Of a DNA stretch of 64,000 bases, positions 52,201 to 60,870 are shown piece by piece. The notes beneath the pieces are model-generated. The model worked only from the letters and a program-made list of their open reading frames with translations, ran no database searches and was not told the origin of the DNA. The DNA is from Actinophytocola sp. (GTDB taxonomy: Bacteria; Actinomycetota; Actinomycetes; Mycobacteriales; Pseudonocardiaceae): NCBI RefSeq assembly GCF_009379765.1, contig NZ_WHTD01000001.1:1-64000 (forward strand), read 5' to 3'. Numbering within the stretch: the stretch's first letter is position 1; each line of letters starts with the position of its first letter. The position numbers and the translations under genes are program-made.

Positions 52201-55200
52201 AGTTCCGGCAGCATGGCGCCGGGGACTACGAGATCCGGCCGGGTTCGGTCGACGACCACCGTCGGTTGCTGGCCGGCGTGCCTGCCTCGTCCGGTCCGCT
52301 CCGGATCGTCGTCCGGTGGGCGGCCACCCCCGCCGGCCAGGAGGCGGGGCAGGGCTTTTCCGATGCCGTCGAACGGGGGTTCGGCGCGTTGCTCGCGTTG
52401 AGCCAGGCGCTGTGCGCGGCGCGCACTGCCGGCCCGGTCGCGGTCCGGGTGGTCTACCCGCTGACCGACGGTGCCGCGCCACCCGAGCTGGCCGCGCTGG
52501 GTGCGTTCGCCAGGACCGTCCGGCTGGAGAACGCCGACCTGTGCGTCCAGGCGGTCGGCCTGCCGTTCGGCGACCCGGCCCGGTTCGACGGGGCATGGGA
52601 TGTTCTGCTGGCCGCGCCGTCCGCCACGGAACCGGTGGAACTGCGCATGTCCGACGAGGGCACGCTGGTGCGGCGAACCTGGGCTGCGGTCGATCCGCCG
52701 GCGGCCGTGCCCGCGGTGCGACCCGGCGGTGTCTACGTGATCACCGGCGGCACGGGGCACCTCGGACAGGCCGTCGCCGACCACATCACGGCCCAGGGCG
52801 GCCGACCGGTGCTGATCAGCCGCACGGCGCCGGAATCGCCGGCGGCCGCTCACGAACAGGCCGATGTTTCCGACGATGCGGCGCTCGACCGCGCGTTGCG
52901 GGCGGTCCGGGAGCGCTTCGGACCACCGCAGGGCATCATCCACGCGGCCGGCGTCGTCCGGGACTCCTCCCTGGTGCACAAGACGGCGGCGGAGGCCGAC
53001 GAGGTGCTGCGGGCCAAGGTCCACGGCGCGGTGAACTTGGATCGGCTGACCCGTGCGGACCCACTGGACTTCGTGGTCCTCTTCTCCTCCGTGGTGGCCG
53101 CGGTCGGCAACCCCGGCCAGTGCGACTACGCCTTTGCCAACGGCTTCCTTGACGAGTTCGCGCGGATGCGCGAGGCCAGGCGGCGCGCGGGGCAGGGGCA
53201 GGGGAAGACCGTGTCGATCGCCTGGCCGGCCTGGGGTGGCGGCAGCGGGATGGCAGCCGGCAATGACCGGGGCGCGGACGCACTCGGCGTGGCTGAGGGG
53301 CTCGCCGCCTTCGACCGGGCGCTCGCGGCCGAGGAACCGCACGTGGTCCTTGTCAAGGGCGCCGCGGCGATCCGGGCGATCGAGGCCGTGACCGACTCCG
53401 CGGTCGACACCGCGACGACTCGGGAGGCGGCCGCCGTGTCAAGCGCGGAGTTCGTGGCTCGACTCACCGCCATCCTCGCCGACGAGCTGCGGCTGCCCGC
53501 TGCGCGCATCGAGGCCGACACGCCGTTCTCGGCGCTCGGGATCGACTCGGTGAACGTGCTGCGGCTGAACGAACTCCTGGAACGGGAGTTCGGTCCGGTG
53601 CCGAAGACCGTGTTCTTCCAGAACTCCAACGTCGCCGAGCTGGCCGATCACCTTGCCGCGCGGTCCGCCGCCACCCCGCCGGCTCCTGCCGTCACGGTCA
53701 CGTCCACCGCCGGGCACGCCGCCGCGGCCCCGGTTGCGGCCGCACACGGCCGCGACAGCCAGGACATCGCGGTGATCGGCCTCGCCGGACGGTATCCGAT
53801 GGCCGCCGACGTGGAGGAGTTCTGGCGCAACCTGGTTGAGGGCCGGGACTGCATCACCACGATCCCGGCCGACCGCTGGCCGCTGGACGGTTTCTACGAC
53901 CCCGAGGGCGGACCGGGCCGCAGCTACGCCAAGTGGGGTGGCTTCCTGGCCGACGTCGACCGGTTCGATCCGCTGTTCTTCAACATCGCACCACACGACG
54001 CCGACATGATGGACCCGCAGGAGCGCGTGTTCCTGGAGACCGTCTGGCTCGCGTTGGAGGACGCCGGCTACACCAGGGCCGAACTCGGCCGAACCAGCAC
54101 CGGGGTGTTCGCCGGCGTGATGTACGGCGACTACCAGCGTTACGGGTCCGCCGCGGACGGCAGGATGGCGGTGTCCTCCCATGCGTCGGTCGCGAACCGG
54201 GCCTCCTACTTCTTCGACTTCCGCGGTCCCAGTATCGCGCTGGACACCATGTGTTCGTCCTCGCTCACCGCCATCCACCTGGCCTGCGAGAGCCTCCGGA
54301 GCGGCGACTGCGGTACGGCCGTCGCGGGTGGGGTCAACCTGAGCGTGCATCCTGACAAGTACCGACAGCTCAGCCTCGGACGCTTCCTGTCGACCGACGG
54401 ACGGTGCCGGAGCTTCGGTGCCGGCGGTGACGGGTACGTACCCGGCGAGGGGGTCGGTGCGCTGGTGCTCAAACCGCTGGCCGCCGCCGTGGCCGACGGT
54501 GACACCGTGCACGCGGTCATCGCGGGAAGCGCGGTCAACCACGGCGGCCGCACGAACGGCTACACCGTGCCCAACACGAACGCGCAGACCTCGGCCGTGC
54601 TGGTGGCGCTGCGCCGGGCCGGCGTCGATCCGGCCGACCTGGACTATATCGAGGCGCACGGCACCGGCACCGTCCTCGGCGATCCGATCGAGATCGCCGC
54701 ACTGACCGACGCCCTGGCGAGCTCGGACTCGATCGAGCCGGGCCGCACGATTCCGGTCGGCTCGGTCAAGTCGGCCATCGGCCATCTGGAGTCGGCGGCC
54801 GGCATCGCCGCGGTCACGAAAGTCATCCTCCAGATGCGGCACCGGAAGCTGGTCCCGTCCCTGCACGCCGACGAGCTCAACCCGCTGATCGACCTCGGGT
54901 CCTCCCTGGCTGTCCAACGCGACCTCGCCGAGTGGACGCCCCGCGGTGGACGTTCGCGTCTCGTCGCCGGGATCAGCTCGTTCGGGGCCGGTGGCAGCAA
55001 CGCGCACCTGGTCCTGCGCGAGCCGCCGCCGGTCTCGCCGGTTCCGGCGGACGACCACACCGGCGGCACCCAGGTCGTCGTGGTGTCCGCGAAGAACCGG
55101 GACCGGCTCGTCGAACTGGCCGGGAAGCTGGCCGAACGCCTTGCCCGGTGGTGCTCGTCGGGCAGCGTGGACGATCTCGTCGCGATCGTGGCGCGTTATC

Positions 55201-58200
55201 TGGCGGACCGGCTGGCGGAGTTGCTGGGGGTCGGTCACGGCGACATCACTGTCACCGATGATCTCGGTGAATGCGGCATGGACGAGGTCACGAGGGCGCG
55301 GCTCGGCGCCGTGGTCTCCACGGACTGCGACCTGCCGGCGGACGAACTGCCGTCGGCCGCGGACACGGCAACCGAACTGGCGCTGCACCTGGTGCGGCAG
55401 CACGAAACCGCGCTTCGCGCGTGCTTCGGTGGCCCAGCCGACACCGCGGCGGAGGCCGCGCCGGCGCTCGCGGACATCGCGTACACCCTGCAACTCGGCC
55501 GGGAGCCGATGGACGAGCGGCTGGCAATGGTCGTGGACGACCTGCCGAGCGCGGTCACCGGTCTCCGCGCATTCGCCGAGGGAGGGCTCGCCGACGGTGT
55601 GCACACCGGTTCGGTGACCGACGACCGCGACGAGCCGATCGACGTCGGCGATCCGACCGCCGTCGCCGTGGGCTGGGTGCGCGGCGCCACGGTCGACTGG
55701 CCGGCGGTGCACGCCGGCCACCGGCGTCGCCGGGTCCGGCTGGCCGGCTACCCCTTCGCTCGCGAGCGCCACTGGCTCGACCCCGTCACCACGGCGGCCG
55801 GGCCGCAACCATCACCGCGACAACCGGAGGTCACCATGACCGGCCAGCCCGACCAGGGACCCGTGGACTCGGGAGACGACACGAGATCGTGGTTGTCCGA
55901 GACCCTGACCGGCTTCGCCGCCGAGACGATCGGTCTCGAACCGGAGCGGCTCAACGCCCGAACTCCGTTGGGGGAGTTCGGATTCGAGTCGGTAAGCCTG
56001 GTGACGCTCGCGGGCCGGATCTCCGATCTGCTGGGAGTCGCCGTCTCTCCGACCTTGTTCTACGAACGTCGCGGAGTCGCCGGAATCGTGGACTGGCTGC
56101 TGGAGACGCATCCGGAGGTCGTCGCCGCGCACCGGCCGGTACCGGCCGACCCGGTCGGCTCGGTCGCGACCGAGCCCCCGACCCGGACCGGCGGCGTCGA
56201 GCAGGCGGGACGGACCCCGCTGCCGGTCCGCACCGCCGAGGTCGGCGACAGCGGTGCCGAGCCGGTCGCGATCATCGGCATGAGCGGCCGGTTTCCCGGC
56301 TCTCCCGACCTCGACCGGTACTGGGACAACCTGTACCACCGCCGGGACCTGATCACCGAGGTACCGGCGGATCGCTGGGACTGGCGGGTCGCGGCCGGCG
56401 GCGACGTCGCATCCGACGAACCCAGCCCGTACCGGTGGGGCGGGTTCATCGAGGGCACGGACCTGTTCGACCCGCTGTTCTTCGGCATCTCGCCGGCCGA
56501 GGCCGAGATGATGGACCCGCAGCAGCGGATGCTGCTGCAGATGGTCTGGGCCGCGGTCGAGGACTCCGGATACCGGCCGTCGGCCCTTGCCGGCCGGCAG
56601 GTGGGGCTGTTCTGCGGGATCCAGTTCAGCGACTACCGGCAGCTGATGCAGGAGGTCGGTCTGCTCAGCGCCCAGTCGGGGCTGGGCAACGAGCACTCGA
56701 TCGCGGTGAACCGGATCTCGTACCTGTTGGACCTGCACGGTCCGAGTGAACCGGTGAACACCGCCTGTTCCAGTTCCCTGGTCGCGGTGCACCGCGCGGT
56801 CGCCTCGCTGCGCCGCGGTGAGAGCGAGCTGGCCGTGGCCGGCGGGATCTCCCTCAATCTCGGGCCGGACTCCACCACGGCGGCCGCGCTGATGGGACTG
56901 CTGTCCCCGGACGGCCGGTGCATGACGCTGGACAGCCGTGCCAACGGCTACGTCAAGGGGGAGGGGGTCGGCCTCGTCGTCCTCAAGCCGCTGAGCCGCG
57001 CGTTGTCCGACGGGGACCAGGTCCACGCTGTCATCCGGGGTACGGCGGTGAACCACGGCGGCCGGGCCACCTCGCTCACCGCACCGAACGCCGAGGCACA
57101 GGCGGCGCTGCTGCGTACGGCCGTGGCCGAGGCCGGCGTCGGCCCGGAGACGATCGGCTACCTGGAACTGCACGGCACGGGAACGCAGCTCGGCGATCCG
57201 GTCGAGGTCAACGGAATCAGGTCCGCGTTCCGCCAGCTGACCGGGAACCGGGCCGCGACGGTCGCGCCGCACTGCGGCATCGGCTCGGTGAAGACCAACA
57301 TCGGTCACCTGGAACCCGCGTCCGGCATCGCCGGTCTGCTCAAGCTGGTCCTGGCCATGCGGCACGAGACCCTGCCCGGCATGGTGCATCTGCGCGAGAC
57401 CAACCCGTACGTCGACCTGGCGGACAGTCCGTTCCACATCGTCGAGGACACCGTCGAGTGGCAGCGCACGCTGGACGCCGACCGCAACGCGCTGCCGTTG
57501 CGCGGCGGGGTGAGTTCCTTCGGCTTCGGCGGGGTCAACGCGCACGTCCTCATCGAGGAACCACCGCTGCGCCGGCCGGTCCGCCGGGAACCGCCGGTCG
57601 AACGGGAGCGGCTCTTCGTCTTCTCCGCACGCAACACGGACGCACTGGTTCGTACCGCCGCGCGGTATGTCGAGCGCCTGGAGCACTGGGAAGGCCATCC
57701 GGAGGACGGGCAGGACCCGGACGTGGTGGCCGCCACGCTGTGGGAGGGACGGGAGCCGATGGCCGAACGGCTCGCCGTGGTCGCCGCCGACCTCGCCACG
57801 CTGCGCGAACGGCTGACCGCGGTCGCGGCCGGGGACTGGAGTGGACCGGGAGTGCGCCGCGGCCGCGCCGAGGAGCCGGGAGCGGCATCGGCGATCGCGC
57901 AGGTCACCGGAGGACCGGACGCCATGGCCGCCGCGTGGGTCACCGGTCGTGCCGTGACCTGGACACCGGAGGTCCCGGCGGGACGGCCGCGGCGCACCTC
58001 GCTGCCGACGTATCCGTTCGAGGAGAAGCGGTACTGGTTCAGTGTTCCCGAAGGTGCGGCGGTGGCGCCGGGGGCCGGTGCGCCGCCGGAGCAGGAGACG
58101 GTCACCGGTGAGCCGTACATCCGGGCCGGCCTGCGCGGCATCCTGCGGGACAAGCTGAAGCTGGACGACGACGAACTTGACGAGAACCGCAGCCTCGCCA

Positions 58201-60419
58201 ACCTCGGCGTCGACTCCATCGTCAGTGCCATGATCATGCAGGTGGTGCAGGAGGAGTTCGACATCCAGGTGCCGCTCACGGCACTCGTCGACCACCCGAC
58301 GCTGCGCCTGCTTTCGGCCTACGTCCACCAGGAGTTCTTCGCCGACAAGGAGATCGGCGGCGTCCTCGCCGGCCGCGAGCCACGTGCCGGGCGAGCCGGT
58401 TCCGAAGGCAGCCAGAACCGCCTCCCTGCCGAACTGCTGCCGATCAGCGTCGGCGGCAGCGGACAGCCGTCGTTCTGGGTGCACGGCGCGACCGGTTACT
58501 CGACCTGGTTCCAGAATCTCTCGCAGGCGCTCGGCCCGGCCTACCCGCTCTACGCGTTCCAGGCGAAGGGCACCGACGGCCGCTCCATGCCGCATTCACT
58601 CGAGGAGATGGTGGCGCACTATCTCGACTGCATCCGCAGGGTCCAGCCGCACGGCCCCTACTTCATCGGCGGCTACTCCTTCGGCGGCCTGATCGCCACG
58701 CAGATGGCGCAGCAGTTGCACGACGAAGGGGAGGAGATCCGGCACCTGGTCCTGTTCGACACCTACCCCGCCACCCAGGAGGTGTTCGACCGTCACCACG
58801 AGACCTACGACCGTGACTTCCTCCAGATGTACCTGACCAACTACTTCCTGAAGCTCGACGAACACCCGGAGCGGGTGATCCGCGAGGAGGACGTGGCGCA
58901 CCTGCCGCTGACCCTGCAGGTCGTCGAACTGGCCCGGCTGGCCAAGGAACGCACGGATCGGCGGATGGCCGCCGAAGACATCTATCTGTACCTGCGTGGC
59001 GGCCTTGTCTGCTCGGAGCAGGCCGAGGGGATCTACCAGCAGTACAAGATGGTCGACTACACGGCGTCGGACGTGACCTTCTTCAAGGCGATGGACGGCT
59101 TCACCGGGAAGGCCAGTTCGCTGTACTGGCGGCCGAGCCGCATTCTGGACGGCTACGACTACGAGACGCCGTGGCGCGAGTCCGTCACGGGCGACTTCCA
59201 GCTGGTGGAGCTGGACGTCGACCACCTCAACCAGCTCGAGGAGCCGACCCTGTCGATCGCCTCGAGGCGCATCGAGGCGGTGCTCAAGCAGCCGCCGTCG
59301 CTGGACGAGATCGCGTACACCGAGTTCAACAAGGACTTCGAGGCCGTCACCGAGTTCGGCAACCGCCTGCTGGCGGACGTGTTCCGAGACGCCGTGGCGA
59401 GCACCGAGGCCAGTGCTCGCACGGAGATCCGTGATCGGCTCGCGGTGGTGCCCGGCTACGGCCGCCTGTTCCAGGCCAGTTGCGACATCCTGGAGCGGGA
59501 GCGCTATGTCCAGCGCCTCGACGACGGACGGTTGGCGGCGACCGAGAAGCTGAACGGCGCCGGGTTCCCCGGTGGCGCCGAGGAGATCGCGGCCACCGCG
59601 GCGGATCTGGCGGCCAAGCATCCCTCGATCGCCGAGTACCTCCCGCTGCTGACCGCCTGCCAGGCCGAGGTGCTGGCGGTGCTGGCCGGGCAACGGGACG
59701 CCACCGACGTCATCTTCCCCGGCGGTTCGATGGAGTTGGTAGCCGAGATCTACAAGGGTGGCATCCAGAGCGACTACTACAACCATCTGGTCGCCGATGT
59801 CGTCGAGGAGCACGTCCGGCACTTCGCTCGCCGGTATCGTCGGTCGCGAGCGAAGATCTTCGAGGTCGGTGCCGGTACGGGAGGCACGAGTACGTTCGTC
59901 TTCGACGCGCTGGCCGACTACGCGGAAAAGGTGTGGTACTCCTTCACCGACATCGGTGGCGCATTCCTGCAGCTGGCCGAGCGGCAATTCGGCGCCGATC
60001 ATCCCTATCTCGATTTCGGCACGCACGATGTCGAGCGAGAACCGGAGACACAGGGCTACGAGCCGTACAGCATGGACGTCGTGATCGCCGCCAACGTCCT
60101 GCACACCACGCGGCGGATCGACGTGACCGTACGCAACTGTCGGCGGCTCCTGAAACCCGGCGGAATTCTCGTGATCAACGAGTTGACGCAACGGCTCGAC
60201 TACAACACCCTGACCTTCGGTCTGACCGAAGGCTGGTGGATCTACCAGGACGATGCCGTGCGGATACCCGGCTCGCCGCTGCTGGACGCGCGCGGCTGGC
60301 GAGATGCGTTGGGACAGGCGGGGTTCGGTGAGGTCACGGTACACGGTGTTGCCGGGGTCGACGAGGACGATCAGGCGCAGTGCGTGATCGTGGCGAAGGT
60401 GCCGGACCAGAAGGTTTGA
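49254..60419 (+). CDS. Trans-AT PKS protein 3: modules 8-10 with TE and terminal methyltransferase
   Basis: This 3721-residue protein starts at ATG 49254 (ATGA overlap). Order is N-docking (LKQILELVETKAISPEDGQR), KS8-DH8-KR8-ACP8, KS9-(Ser-less ACP-like)-ACP9, KS10-ACP10-TE-MT. KS cysteines are at 49929, 54252 and 56766. The TE (58435-59290) has GYSFGG with Ser3142 and should release the chain as a macrolactone. Unusually, a cMT-type methyltransferase (59300-60405; FEVGAGTGGTS, ANVLHT) follows the TE at the extreme C-terminus. It is the last gene of the PKS operon. No rho-independent terminator with a U-tract follows. Confidence 0.93.
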   Translation: MNDALKQILELVETKAISPEDGQRRLAALRASPVAEPPASSTPADSTPAEPTGPASRKVAVIGFDCRFGSANSPAELWHLLAAGESAVTEVPADRWRVEDYFDPDPSTPGRTNSRWGGFLDDIAGFDPLFFQLSGREAERMDPQQRLFLETCWNAMENAGYAGDALSGTHCGVFAGTPASDYCVEADSGEDADAQLLLGNDTAILPARISYLLDLRGPSIALNTACSSALVAVDLARRSIVDGQCELALAGGVCLFVGPGFYLSASKGGMLSPRGRCSAFDQSADGFVPGEGCGVVVLKDLDAALRDGDRIRGVLLGSETNQDGKSNGITAPSARAQTRLQLETYRRAGVDPRTIELVEAHGTGTALGDPIEVDALTRSFAEYTEDRQFCAIGSIKTNLGHTGQAAGIAGLIKCLLAFEHDLIPATLHLSTPNERIPFADTPFYPATQPVPWPRREGSPRRAAVSSFGYSGTNAHLVVEEPPPSVASVPDDRARLVLISARTRSALGDRLTQLADWLADPPHDCDLRDLAFTLCAGRKHFEFRAAIVARSVDELRAALRYRAMDLSGGWSKPAPLGDTEREQAIADLNRQLDAGSVAEGALETAARHYERGLTLPPSLLFPDGGRRTPLPTYPFERDRYWYTEPAPPRLVEIPAPEGHRYLFRPLPADPLVAGHVFAGRPILAATVSIELARGAARLAGYGTAHRIEQVSWRRPVPSTDEAGVEIRLSPEGATTIRFALDTPDGFAGEPGVSGILRLTPANSVPAAADLAVVRARCSDTLESAECYRRFAALGFAYGPEFRVVRELRFGTDEVLARLALPAAETMPLDEDSLRPTLLDGALQALVALADGDEDTVPRVPCAVERMEVHAPPRDACHAHLVRRADGVLDIQVTDDAGSPLITMHGLATAEAPPSIALPDVRPNRETADRETADTTWYVPRWRATARPAAADGPVLVLDSDACVAEDLRRRHPEATVVLAVPGAEFRQHGAGDYEIRPGSVDDHRRLLAGVPASSGPLRIVVRWAATPAGQEAGQGFSDAVERGFGALLALSQALCAARTAGPVAVRVVYPLTDGAAPPELAALGAFARTVRLENADLCVQAVGLPFGDPARFDGAWDVLLAAPSATEPVELRMSDEGTLVRRTWAAVDPPAAVPAVRPGGVYVITGGTGHLGQAVADHITAQGGRPVLISRTAPESPAAAHEQADVSDDAALDRALRAVRERFGPPQGIIHAAGVVRDSSLVHKTAAEADEVLRAKVHGAVNLDRLTRADPLDFVVLFSSVVAAVGNPGQCDYAFANGFLDEFARMREARRRAGQGQGKTVSIAWPAWGGGSGMAAGNDRGADALGVAEGLAAFDRALAAEEPHVVLVKGAAAIRAIEAVTDSAVDTATTREAAAVSSAEFVARLTAILADELRLPAARIEADTPFSALGIDSVNVLRLNELLEREFGPVPKTVFFQNSNVAELADHLAARSAATPPAPAVTVTSTAGHAAAAPVAAAHGRDSQDIAVIGLAGRYPMAADVEEFWRNLVEGRDCITTIPADRWPLDGFYDPEGGPGRSYAKWGGFLADVDRFDPLFFNIAPHDADMMDPQERVFLETVWLALEDAGYTRAELGRTSTGVFAGVMYGDYQRYGSAADGRMAVSSHASVANRASYFFDFRGPSIALDTMCSSSLTAIHLACESLRSGDCGTAVAGGVNLSVHPDKYRQLSLGRFLSTDGRCRSFGAGGDGYVPGEGVGALVLKPLAAAVADGDTVHAVIAGSAVNHGGRTNGYTVPNTNAQTSAVLVALRRAGVDPADLDYIEAHGTGTVLGDPIEIAALTDALASSDSIEPGRTIPVGSVKSAIGHLESAAGIAAVTKVILQMRHRKLVPSLHADELNPLIDLGSSLAVQRDLAEWTPRGGRSRLVAGISSFGAGGSNAHLVLREPPPVSPVPADDHTGGTQVVVVSAKNRDRLVELAGKLAERLARWCSSGSVDDLVAIVARYLADRLAELLGVGHGDITVTDDLGECGMDEVTRARLGAVVSTDCDLPADELPSAADTATELALHLVRQHETALRACFGGPADTAAEAAPALADIAYTLQLGREPMDERLAMVVDDLPSAVTGLRAFAEGGLADGVHTGSVTDDRDEPIDVGDPTAVAVGWVRGATVDWPAVHAGHRRRRVRLAGYPFARERHWLDPVTTAAGPQPSPRQPEVTMTGQPDQGPVDSGDDTRSWLSETLTGFAAETIGLEPERLNARTPLGEFGFESVSLVTLAGRISDLLGVAVSPTLFYERRGVAGIVDWLLETHPEVVAAHRPVPADPVGSVATEPPTRTGGVEQAGRTPLPVRTAEVGDSGAEPVAIIGMSGRFPGSPDLDRYWDNLYHRRDLITEVPADRWDWRVAAGGDVASDEPSPYRWGGFIEGTDLFDPLFFGISPAEAEMMDPQQRMLLQMVWAAVEDSGYRPSALAGRQVGLFCGIQFSDYRQLMQEVGLLSAQSGLGNEHSIAVNRISYLLDLHGPSEPVNTACSSSLVAVHRAVASLRRGESELAVAGGISLNLGPDSTTAAALMGLLSPDGRCMTLDSRANGYVKGEGVGLVVLKPLSRALSDGDQVHAVIRGTAVNHGGRATSLTAPNAEAQAALLRTAVAEAGVGPETIGYLELHGTGTQLGDPVEVNGIRSAFRQLTGNRAATVAPHCGIGSVKTNIGHLEPASGIAGLLKLVLAMRHETLPGMVHLRETNPYVDLADSPFHIVEDTVEWQRTLDADRNALPLRGGVSSFGFGGVNAHVLIEEPPLRRPVRREPPVERERLFVFSARNTDALVRTAARYVERLEHWEGHPEDGQDPDVVAATLWEGREPMAERLAVVAADLATLRERLTAVAAGDWSGPGVRRGRAEEPGAASAIAQVTGGPDAMAAAWVTGRAVTWTPEVPAGRPRRTSLPTYPFEEKRYWFSVPEGAAVAPGAGAPPEQETVTGEPYIRAGLRGILRDKLKLDDDELDENRSLANLGVDSIVSAMIMQVVQEEFDIQVPLTALVDHPTLRLLSAYVHQEFFADKEIGGVLAGREPRAGRAGSEGSQNRLPAELLPISVGGSGQPSFWVHGATGYSTWFQNLSQALGPAYPLYAFQAKGTDGRSMPHSLEEMVAHYLDCIRRVQPHGPYFIGGYSFGGLIATQMAQQLHDEGEEIRHLVLFDTYPATQEVFDRHHETYDRDFLQMYLTNYFLKLDEHPERVIREEDVAHLPLTLQVVELARLAKERTDRRMAAEDIYLYLRGGLVCSEQAEGIYQQYKMVDYTASDVTFFKAMDGFTGKASSLYWRPSRILDGYDYETPWRESVTGDFQLVELDVDHLNQLEEPTLSIASRRIEAVLKQPPSLDEIAYTEFNKDFEAVTEFGNRLLADVFRDAVASTEASARTEIRDRLAVVPGYGRLFQASCDILERERYVQRLDDGRLAATEKLNGAGFPGGAEEIAATAADLAAKHPSIAEYLPLLTACQAEVLAVLAGQRDATDVIFPGGSMELVAEIYKGGIQSDYYNHLVADVVEEHVRHFARRYRRSRAKIFEVGAGTGGTSTFVFDALADYAEKVWYSFTDIGGAFLQLAERQFGADHPYLDFGTHDVEREPETQGYEPYSMDVVIAANVLHTTRRIDVTVRNCRRLLKPGGILVINELTQRLDYNTLTFGLTEGWWIYQDDAVRIPGSPLLDARGWRDALGQAGFGEVTVHGVAGVDEDDQAQCVIVAKVPDQKV
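49429..53675 (+). other. PKS module 8: KS - DH - KR - ACP
   Basis: KS8 (49429-50700) has NTACSSA, Cys 49929, EAHGTGT and NLGHT. DH8 (51215-52015) reads HVFAGRPILA, again Ala for the conserved Pro, with TLLDGALQ intact. KR8 (catalytic 52729-53250) has TGGTGHLG, FSSVVA and CDYAFAN and is shorter than the other KRs between its Rossmann motif and the LxD position. ACP8 Ser is at 53547 (GIDS). The expected product is an alkene. Confidence 0.85.
53761..56110 (+). other. PKS module 9: KS - (Ser-less ACP-like) - ACP
   Basis: KS9 (53761-55030) has DTMCSSS, Cys 54252, EAHGTGT and AIGHLE. The post-KS linker contains an ACP-like segment (55168-55330, LLGVGHGDITVTDDLGECGM) with GMDE where GxDS is expected. 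The true ACP9 is at 55887-56110 (Ser 55989, GFES). There is no reductive domain. A ribosome site and an in-frame ATG lie between the two (55826-55838). Confidence 0.82.
55826..55838 (+). promoter_or_regulatory. Internal ribosome site and ATG before ACP9
   Basis: GGAGG-TCACC-ATG is in frame with the PKS and is a textbook initiation site. It would yield a separate ACP9-KS10-ACP10-TE-MT protein of about 1527 residues, or it marks an ancestral gene boundary. Confidence 0.45.
56263..60405 (+). other. PKS module 10: KS - ACP - TE - MT
   Basis: KS10 (56263-57565) has NTACSSS, Cys 56766, ELHGTGT and NIGHLE. ACP10 (58114-58340) has Ser 58215 (GVDS). The TE has FWVHGATGYSTWFQNL, then GGYSFGG, and probable catalytic His in LDVDHLNQL. 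A methyltransferase with the same N-terminal subdomain as the cMTs (AVLAGQRDATDVIFPGGSME) ends the protein. With no KR, the module leaves a beta-keto acyl chain, so C2 lies between two carbonyls, a good site for methylation or halogenation. Confidence 0.88.
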
Positions 60420-60870
60420 CGACGCGCGAACGTGGAGGTCAGATAGTTCGTGATCGATCGCGGGCGATGGGGATCGCACTGCGGACCGGCCGGCGTGCGA
60501 AACGGTTGCCAATACACGATTCGGTGTCTTCACCGCAACGACAACCGGATGAAACACGCTGACGTTAACGGAATCTTAGCGGAGTCGATGATAGGTTCCT
60601 TGGTAAATTGGCGATATTGGCTTGGAATCGGACTGTTTCGGACATATCGCCATGGGTGCGACGCATCCTTACGCTAAAGCCGCCGTGTGCCCGTATACCG
60701 TGATCCGTCGACACGTCAATACGCTGACGGGGTGTAGGCCCTCCTCTTCCGCCGGACCTGCCGATGGCAGTCCGGCGAGCGTTGACACTGAACTCGGCGC
60801 TGTGTCACGATCTGCCGGGGTATTTCTGTGCGTTTGGACTCGCCGGCAACCGGAGCCGTGTGCCGTCCAA
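60420..60870. other. Intergenic region after the PKS operon
   Basis: No supported gene is present. The part from 60540 to 60690 is clearly poorer in GC than its surroundings and contains the stem-loop at 60609-60652. The rest looks like decayed DNA leading to the insertion element. Confidence 0.5.
60609..60652. terminator. Inverted repeat (9-bp arms), possible terminator or operator
   Basis: TGGCGATAT (60609-60617) and ATATCGCCA (60644-60652) are perfect complements around a 26-nt loop. There is no following U-run, so intrinsic termination is uncertain. It lies 190 bp past the PKS stop. Confidence 0.35.

Noticed and set aside
8830-60419. Beta-branching (HMG-CoA synthase) cassette
   Set aside because: No HMGS, free ketosynthase, free ACP or enoyl-CoA hydratase gene was found, and no tandem ACPs typical of beta-branching are present.
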